From: Candidatus Parabacteroides intestinavium
GTDB lineage: Bacteria; Bacteroidota; Bacteroidia; Bacteroidales; Tannerellaceae
Direction: 5' to 3'
Length of the DNA: 18,056 nt
Assembly: GCA_019118725.1 (NCBI GenBank)
Contig: DWYO01000288.1
Location: forward strand, 1-18,056
Part shown: in pieces, positions 13,464 through 18,056 of the stretch
How the letters are laid out: each line of letters starts with the position of its first letter
Position numbering within the stretch: position 1 is the first letter of the stretch
Program-made: the position numbers and the translations under genes
The notes under the pieces: model-generated
The model's input: the letters and a program-made list of their open reading frames with translations, nothing else
Told to the model about the DNA's origin: nothing
The model's database searches: none

Positions 13464-14720
13464 ATGGAATGGATTATCGTTTTTTTGTTAGTGGTCCTGA
13501 TTATCGTGCAATTATATCAGATTAAACGTTTTTCGGGGGCACAAGGCAAGCGTACGGAGGAGGCTTTCAAGCAGGCTTTTGATAGGATAGAACGTAATTT
13601 CCGGGAAGATTTCAAACTGAACCGTGAGGAAAGCCGGGGTATTGCCAAAGAAAATCGGGATGAACTGGCCGCTTCGCTGAACAATTTCCAGGTTTCTTTC
13701 GAGCGTGGAATCGCCAGTTTCAATGCCTTGCAACGGGAGAAATTGGCTGCGCTGAATGAGCAGCAACGGCAATTGGTGGCAAATACGGAAAGGCGTCTGG
13801 AGGAGATCCGAGTCACCGTGGAGGAAAAATTGCAGAAAACGTTGAATGAGCGGATCAGCCAGTCGTTCAAGATGGTCAACGAACAATTGGAAAATGTCCA
13901 GAAAGGTCTGGGCGAGATGCAGACGCTGGCACAAGATGTTGGCGGATTAAAACGTGTATTGAGCAATGTCAAGACGCGGGGAAATATCGGAGAGATCCAA
14001 TTGAGTATGCTTTTGGAGCAGATCCTTGCCCCGGAGCAATACGAGGCGAATGTCAAGACGAAGAAGGGTTCGGATGCTTTGGTGGAGTTTGCCGTTAAGC
14101 TGCCCGGCAAGGATGACGGCCTTGAGTTTGTCTATCTGCCTATCGATGCGAAGTTCCCTAAGGATGTGTATGAGCAGCTGCTGGATGCTTATGATACGGC
14201 CGATCCGCAACAGATTGAATCTGCCGGTAAGGTTTTGGAAACAACGATCCGGAAGATGGCGAAAGATATTTCTGATAAGTATCTGGCTCCGCCTGCGACC
14301 ACCGAGTTCGGCATTATGTTTCTGCCTTTTGAAGGGATCTATGCCGAAGTGGTACGCCGTTCTTCTTTGCTGGAGGACCTGCAACGTAATTATCATGTAG
14401 TCGTTACCGGCCCTACCACCTTAGCTGCTATTTTGAACAGTCTCCAGATGGGTTTCCGTACTTTGGCTATTCAGAAGTATTCCGGTGAAGTGTGGAAAAT
14501 CTTGGGTGCGGTGAAAAAGGAATTTGAATCGATGGGGGGTATGTTGGAAAAAGCGAAGAAACATATCGAAACGGCCAACGGGCAAATCGAGCATGTACTT
14601 GGGGTACGGACAAGGGCCATCCAGCGCCGGTTGAAAGATGTCGATACGCTGAGTGCGGAAGATGCCCGTCGCATCATACCGGAAATAGGCCCGTTGGAAG
14701 AGGAGGATCCGCTTGCGTAA
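13464..14720 (+). CDS. rmuC: DNA recombination protein RmuC
   Basis: This 418-residue protein has one N-terminal membrane segment (about 3-19), a long charged coiled coil (about 28-160) and the RmuC domain (about 160-380), which has a nuclease-like core. Family signatures are LSNVKTRGNIGEIQLSMLL (166-184), LPIDAKFP (225-232), FGIMFLPFEGIYAEV (282-296) and VVVTGPTTLAAILNSLQMG (312-330). RmuC limits inversions at short inverted repeats in Escherichia coli; the nuclease function is predicted from fold. It is monocistronic, transcribed away from the BASS gene and candidate small RNA, and ends 17 bp before the convergent phosphopantetheinyl transferase stop with no terminator between them. Confidence 0.95.
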   Translation: MEWIIVFLLVVLIIVQLYQIKRFSGAQGKRTEEAFKQAFDRIERNFREDFKLNREESRGIAKENRDELAASLNNFQVSFERGIASFNALQREKLAALNEQQRQLVANTERRLEEIRVTVEEKLQKTLNERISQSFKMVNEQLENVQKGLGEMQTLAQDVGGLKRVLSNVKTRGNIGEIQLSMLLEQILAPEQYEANVKTKKGSDALVEFAVKLPGKDDGLEFVYLPIDAKFPKDVYEQLLDAYDTADPQQIESAGKVLETTIRKMAKDISDKYLAPPATTEFGIMFLPFEGIYAEVVRRSSLLEDLQRNYHVVVTGPTTLAAILNSLQMGFRTLAIQKYSGEVWKILGAVKKEFESMGGMLEKAKKHIETANGQIEHVLGVRTRAIQRRLKDVDTLSAEDARRIIPEIGPLEEEDPLA

Positions 14721-14737
14721 CCGGGCGAGGGATGTCG

Positions 14738-15379
14738 TCAGGCATTTAAATAAGTGAGCGTAAATTCCGGGCAGACTTTGTAAGACAGGGTGTATTGTTT
14801 TTGCAGCCCGGTTTTGCTCTCATATACCTGTAAGGTGCCTTCCGGCGCTGAATAGCGAAAAGGATGAATATGCAGGTGCACACTGAAATCTACCCCTTCC
14901 TGACCGATAATCTTATAAAGCGTCTCCTTGGCGCACCAGCAGATGAGTAATTGCTGTATTTCACTTTGCGGGTCGATGAAGCTTTCTTCCTCTGCAGAGA
15001 GAAAACGTGAGCGGATTTTTCGTACACGATCTGATGCGTATTCGATGTCAATCCCGGTCCGTTGTGTGTCCGATAAGATGATAGCCACGTAGCCCCGCGT
15101 ATGAGAAAGGCTGATTTGGAAAGGTGAGTCTGCGATCCGGGGCGCGCCTGTAGCATCATGGGTGATGCCATGCGGCTGGCCTAAAAGTTCTTTCAGTAAC
15201 AAACGGGAAGTGAGCCATTCCTTCAGGCGAGGTTCGGAGTGAGGGAAAGGCAGGTCTCTGTCGGCAACCCGCAGCTTTTCCCATTGTTTGTCGGGAAGCA
15301 TGTCCCAAAGCTCTTCGATGGATTCATCCATCTTCCAGATACCGAGCAACGGTCTTTCGGTTTTATAGAGTAGTGGCAT
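14738..15379 (-). CDS. 4'-phosphopantetheinyl transferase superfamily protein
   Basis: This 213-residue protein is of the Sfp/Gsp type, which moves phosphopantetheine from CoA to a serine of a carrier protein. ISLSHTRGY (89-97), GIDIEY (109-114) with the Mg-binding acidic residues, RFLSAEE (125-131) and WCAKETLYK (148-156) are the conserved motifs in order. The ATG at 15379 follows the gldD stop by two bases and has a GGAG 9 bases upstream, one of the few Shine-Dalgarno-like sites in the window; an in-frame TTG at 15391 is less likely. It is the last gene of the ssb-gldE-gldD cluster. Whether it serves fatty-acid, non-ribosomal-peptide or aryl-polyene carriers cannot be told. Confidence 0.9.
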   Translation of the reverse strand: MPLLYKTERPLLGIWKMDESIEELWDMLPDKQWEKLRVADRDLPFPHSEPRLKEWLTSRLLLKELLGQPHGITHDATGAPRIADSPFQISLSHTRGYVAIILSDTQRTGIDIEYASDRVRKIRSRFLSAEEESFIDPQSEIQQLLICWCAKETLYKIIGQEGVDFSVHLHIHPFRYSAPEGTLQVYESKTGLQKQYTLSYKVCPEFTLTYLNA

Positions 15380-15381
15380 AA

Positions 15382-15993
15382 TTATCTCCAATGAAAAGTT
15401 TCAATAAGATGGATGATGTCTTTCCGCAAATAGTCGGTTACCGGTGCGATAGAATCCGCTTTCGGGGTGAAATTATAATAGAGTGCCCCCCGAAAGAAAC
15501 GGGAGACGCTATCGGTCAAAACGAATTGGATAGGAGAGGCGCAATCCCCTTTCAGCAAGTAGAGCGAACCGTAAACCTGATTTTGCGGATGCTGGTAGCT
15601 CTTCTCTTGGATATCCTCGATGGCTTGTTGCTTCAAGGCCAGCCGGCGGCTGTCAGATAGCGCGTCATCCAATGCTTTCCCTCTGGCTTGCAGGTAGCTG
15701 CAATAGAGCGTCGCGTTCATTTCGGGATAATGAAGCGTCAGCCAGCCATTCGTTATGTTGCGCCCCGGAAGTGTGTCGGCTTTGACCTTGGCCGAGACCT
15801 CGAAAGTATAGGGCAGGGCCGAAGAGGGTAAGGGTCTGTAAATGGCCTGCTCCGGTTCAATCCGGAAATAACCGCGCGGCTTGGGGGGATAGCTTTCGGT
15901 GCAGGCGCTGACAAGGAGGCAAGTCCCTATGCCGGCCCCCACAAATGAAAGGATCCCTTTTATCCGTTTCGTCCGGTTATTATTTCGTTTCAT
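15382..15993 (-). CDS. gldD: Gliding motility lipoprotein GldD
   Basis: This 203-residue protein has a basic N-terminus, a hydrophobic stretch (about 13-30) and a lipobox LVSAC with the lipidated cysteine at C31. YPPKPRGYFRIE (35-46) just after it is typical of GldD, and the C-terminus (about 167-203) is a conserved amphipathic region. It is exported and anchored in the envelope. In Flavobacterium GldD is needed for gliding, but homologues are kept in non-gliding Bacteroidetes, so motility cannot be inferred. Its start overlaps the gldE stop by 14 bp, and its stop is two bases from the next ATG, so translation is coupled. Confidence 0.93.
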   Translation of the reverse strand: MKRNNNRTKRIKGILSFVGAGIGTCLLVSACTESYPPKPRGYFRIEPEQAIYRPLPSSALPYTFEVSAKVKADTLPGRNITNGWLTLHYPEMNATLYCSYLQARGKALDDALSDSRRLALKQQAIEDIQEKSYQHPQNQVYGSLYLLKGDCASPIQFVLTDSVSRFFRGALYYNFTPKADSIAPVTDYLRKDIIHLIETFHWR

Positions 15994-17320
15994 GAGAGGA
16001 ATCAGGGGTAATGCGGTTGAACTTCACCTTCAAAATGCGCCGGTTGTCTATTTCAAGCACCTGGAAACGGCAATCTTTATAATCGATGGTCTCACGTCTT
16101 CTGGGAAAATCACCTTTGATTTCCAGCAACAATCCGCCTAACGTCTCCACCTCCTCGGTTTGCTTTTCAAAGTCGGCCGGGTTGGTACCTGTTATCCGGA
16201 AGAAATCGGTCAGCGGAATTTTCGCTTCGAAGATATAACTTCCGTCCGAAAGGCGGATAAACTGCTTCTCGTCTTCGTCATATTCATCGGAGATGTCGCC
16301 CACGATTTCTTCCAGGATATCCTCCATGGTGACCAGTCCGGATGTGCCTCCGAACTCATCCACAACAATGGCCATGTGTATTTTGCTGGTGCGGAACTCT
16401 TCCAGAAGGTCGTCTATCTTTTTGGTCTCCGGGACAAAGTAGGCCGGACGGATCAGGCTTTGCCAGCGGAAGGTGTCCGGCTTTTCCAGATAGGGCAACA
16501 AATCTTTGATATAGAGGATTCCTTTGATGTTGTCTTCGGTTTCTTTATAGACCGGGATACGTGAATACCCGCATTGGATAATCTTGTCGATGACCTCGTG
16601 AAAGTTCGATTCGATGTCTATATCTTCCATATCCAGACGCGAGGTCATGATGTCATCCGCATTTTTATTGTGGAATTTGATAATCTCGGCCAGCATCGCT
16701 TTCTCTTCCGGAATGGCTTTTGACGTCAGCTCCAATGCTTTGCTCAACTCATCCACGGAAAGGTCGCGCCTCTTTCGTCCTAACCATTTGTTACTGGCCG
16801 AATGGGTGCTGACCCATAAGGCGGTGAACGGGCGGCAAAGCCCGGTTAGGAGGCGTATGCCCGGTGCCGTTTTCCGTACGATGGCCAAATGGTTTTTCTG
16901 TGCGTAAATCTTCGGCATGACCTCGCCGAACACCAAAAGAAGTATGATCAGTACGATAGCTTCTAAGGTAATCCCCAGCACAGGTACGTTTGAGAAGTCC
17001 AGCCATTGGTTGATGGCGTATAATCCTATGATGACGATAGTCAGATTGACAAAGGTATCGGCTATTAGGATGGAATTGCGTAGATAATCGGGCTTTTCCA
17101 ATAGATGTAACACCGTGCGGTCGTTCGGCTTGTTGTCTTGATGAAGATGGCTTTTGTCTTCAGGAGTCAACGAGAAGAATGCTACTTCGGCTGCTGAAAT
17201 AAATCCGGACAAGACCAACAATAGGGCCGCTGCGACAAATAGGGCAACAGTACCTGCATCGAGGTACTGTACACCTATTTGATAAAACATATTTGATAAA
17301 TAATCTGAGTCCAAGTACAC
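15980..17320 (-). CDS. gldE: Gliding motility-associated protein GldE (CNNM/CorC-type)
   Basis: This protein of up to 446 residues has a DUF21 membrane domain with segments near 25-45, 85-105 and 115-135, including SGFISAAEVAFFSL (38-51) and FGEVMPK (131-137). A CBS pair follows (about 225-345) with MAIVVDEFGGTSGLVTMED (316-334), then a C-terminal CorC/HlyC domain (about 355-435). The family is related to Mg2+/Co2+ efflux proteins. The start is uncertain. The frame opens with GTG at 17320, then TTG at 17314, and the first ATG is at 17290 (436 residues). The non-ATG starts add DSDYLSNM, which resembles other GldE N-termini, so I kept the longer form. It overlaps gldD and lies 21 bp after ssb. 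Confidence 0.92.
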   Translation of the reverse strand: MYLDSDYLSNMFYQIGVQYLDAGTVALFVAAALLLVLSGFISAAEVAFFSLTPEDKSHLHQDNKPNDRTVLHLLEKPDYLRNSILIADTFVNLTIVIIGLYAINQWLDFSNVPVLGITLEAIVLIILLLVFGEVMPKIYAQKNHLAIVRKTAPGIRLLTGLCRPFTALWVSTHSASNKWLGRKRRDLSVDELSKALELTSKAIPEEKAMLAEIIKFHNKNADDIMTSRLDMEDIDIESNFHEVIDKIIQCGYSRIPVYKETEDNIKGILYIKDLLPYLEKPDTFRWQSLIRPAYFVPETKKIDDLLEEFRTSKIHMAIVVDEFGGTSGLVTMEDILEEIVGDISDEYDEDEKQFIRLSDGSYIFEAKIPLTDFFRITGTNPADFEKQTEEVETLGGLLLEIKGDFPRRRETIDYKDCRFQVLEIDNRRILKVKFNRITPDSSHETK

Positions 17321-17341
17321 TGATTTTAGTTAAACATCCTG

Positions 17342-17818
17342 TTAAAAGGGCAGGTCGTCTATTTCATTGGGCTCGGCCAACGAAGTAGCGTTCGGCTGCG
17401 CCTGGGCAACCGGTGCCTGGTAGGAGTTCGGTTGGGCCGATGCCCCTCCGCCCGAAGCCTGTTGGTTCGCATCGGCAGGCCGCGAGCCGTTACTATAGAA
17501 CTCCACACGGTCAGCATATATTTCCGTAACATATCGTTTGATGCCGGTCTGGTCATCATACGAGCGGGTGCGGATCTTACCTTCTACATACAATCCGGAG
17601 CCTTTCTTTACCCACTTCTCGACGAAAGGCACCAAATCGCGGCGCACCACGATGTTGTGCCACTCGGTCCGTTCCGGAATGACAGTTCCATTAGCTAAGG
17701 TATAACCTCTTTCCGAGGTAGCCAGCGGAAAGTTAGCCGTAGCGCTTCCGCTGTCAAAATAACGAACGTCCGGGTCTCTACCCACGTTCCCAATTAAAAT
17801 AACTTTGTTTAATGACAT
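17342..17818 (-). CDS. ssb: Single-stranded DNA-binding protein
   Basis: This 158-residue protein has an OB fold (about 1-108) starting MSLNKVILIGNVGRDPDVRY, with the conserved WHNIVV (53-58) and LYVEGKIRTRSYDD (76-89). A flexible Q/P/A-rich tail (about 112-150) follows. It ends in EIDDLPF, the acidic tip that recruits replication and repair proteins. The ATG at 17818 gives the family's usual start; an in-frame TTG at 17857 lies upstream of the predicted transcript start. It heads a leftward cluster with gldE, gldD and a phosphopantetheinyl transferase. Confidence 0.97.
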   Translation of the reverse strand: MSLNKVILIGNVGRDPDVRYFDSGSATANFPLATSERGYTLANGTVIPERTEWHNIVVRRDLVPFVEKWVKKGSGLYVEGKIRTRSYDDQTGIKRYVTEIYADRVEFYSNGSRPADANQQASGGGASAQPNSYQAPVAQAQPNATSLAEPNEIDDLPF

Positions 17819-17844
17819 ATTTTTTTGTGTTTTTATAGTTATCG

Positions 17845-17875
17845 CAAAGGAACGCAATTTTTTTGAATAGACAAA
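17845..17875 (-). promoter_or_regulatory. Promoter of the ssb-gldE-gldD cluster
   Basis: On the minus strand TTTG (complement of 17872-17875), 19 nt, then TTCCTTTG (complement of 17845-17852) fits the consensus with one mismatch in the -7 box. The start would lie about 20 nt before the ssb ATG. Confidence 0.6.
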
Positions 17876-17913
17876 AAACCGGAATCTAAATTTAATCTGG
17901 AATGGAAAAATTT

Positions 17914-17979
17914 ATGCCTATGTTTGTCGGGAAAGATGCCTATCTTTTCCGGCGAAGATGCCTATCTTTTTAATAAAAG
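17914..17979. repeat. 22-bp tandem repeat, right array
   Basis: Three exact 22-bp units begin at 17914, 17936 and 17958, each opening ATGCCTAT and ending AAAG or GAAG, with a TTTTCCGG centre (altered in unit 3). Adjacent units also form a dyad: GGGAAAGAT (17929-17937), GCCT, ATCTTTTCC (17942-17950). A partial fourth unit may follow. The unit is shared with 1358-1446. The array lies between the leftward ssb promoter and a rightward promoter at 17993-18023. Confidence 0.8.
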
Positions 17980-17992
17980 TTCGGCATGAATA

Positions 17993-18023
17993 TTTGCGGA
18001 GAAAATAAAATGAAGTATATTTG
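17993..18023 (+). promoter_or_regulatory. Consensus promoter reading out of the window
   Basis: TTTG (17993-17996), 19 nt, then TATATTTG (18016-18023) is an exact Bacteroidetes promoter match on the + strand. The predicted start is near 18030. No coding region is visible in the last 26 bases, so its gene lies beyond the window. Confidence 0.7.
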
Positions 18024-18030
18024 CAGTGTC

Positions 18031-18056
18031 TTAGAAGCTGCATAACTATTTTCCGA
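18031..18056 (+). repeat. Dispersed AGAAGCTG repeat, copy D (cut by window end)
   Basis: TTAGAAGCTG followed after 7 nt by ATTTTCCGA matches copy A (8373-8402), which has 7 more bases between the two blocks. It starts at about the predicted transcription start of the promoter just upstream. The window ends inside it. Confidence 0.45.

Overview
This window looks like chromosomal DNA of a Bacteroidales species, probably close to Parabacteroides or Bacteroides. I infer this from the gliding-type genes gldD and gldE next to ssb, a carboxyspermidine dehydrogenase/decarboxylase pair, a menaquinone-type UbiE homologue, almost no Shine-Dalgarno sequences, and several Bacteroidetes promoters (TTTG, 19-21 nt, TAnnTTTG). 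The genus is inference. No rRNA, tRNA, insertion sequence, prophage or CRISPR array is visible.

Layout. Bases 1-250 hold three stem-loops, two of them terminator-like for the leftward gene that follows. Bases 252-1229 (-) encode a dihydroorotate-dehydrogenase-like flavoprotein. A 381-bp divergent region (1230-1610) holds a leftward promoter, a small dyad, a degenerate 22-bp tandem repeat, a rightward -7 box and a structured leader. Bases 1611-8376 (+) look like one operon: carboxyspermidine dehydrogenase, carboxyspermidine decarboxylase, two membrane-anchored SGNH-hydrolase-like proteins and an MBOAT O-acyltransferase, ended by a terminator. Bases 8510-11988 (+) carry housekeeping genes: phoH, purC, menG/ubiE and aroE. 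A BASS-type transporter (-) converges on aroE. A 408-bp divergent region (13056-13463) separates it from rmuC (+) and contains a candidate leftward small RNA with its own promoter and terminator. Bases 14738-17818 (-) form the tight cluster ssb-gldE-gldD-phosphopantetheinyl transferase. The right edge (17819-18056) has the ssb promoter, a second 22-bp repeat array and an outward rightward promoter.

How genes work together. The first two genes of the large operon are the aspartate-semialdehyde route to spermidine. The next three have the make-up of a cell-surface O-acylation machine: a membrane acyl-channel enzyme plus two extracytoplasmic SGNH partners. phoH, purC, menG and aroE are unrelated housekeeping functions that share a direction. 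The ssb cluster joins DNA replication/repair to envelope proteins of the Gld family.

The least explained signals are non-coding: the two 22-bp tandem arrays about 16.5 kb apart, the candidate small RNA before rmuC, and a dispersed AGAAGCTG-type repeat that directly follows or overlaps stop codons.
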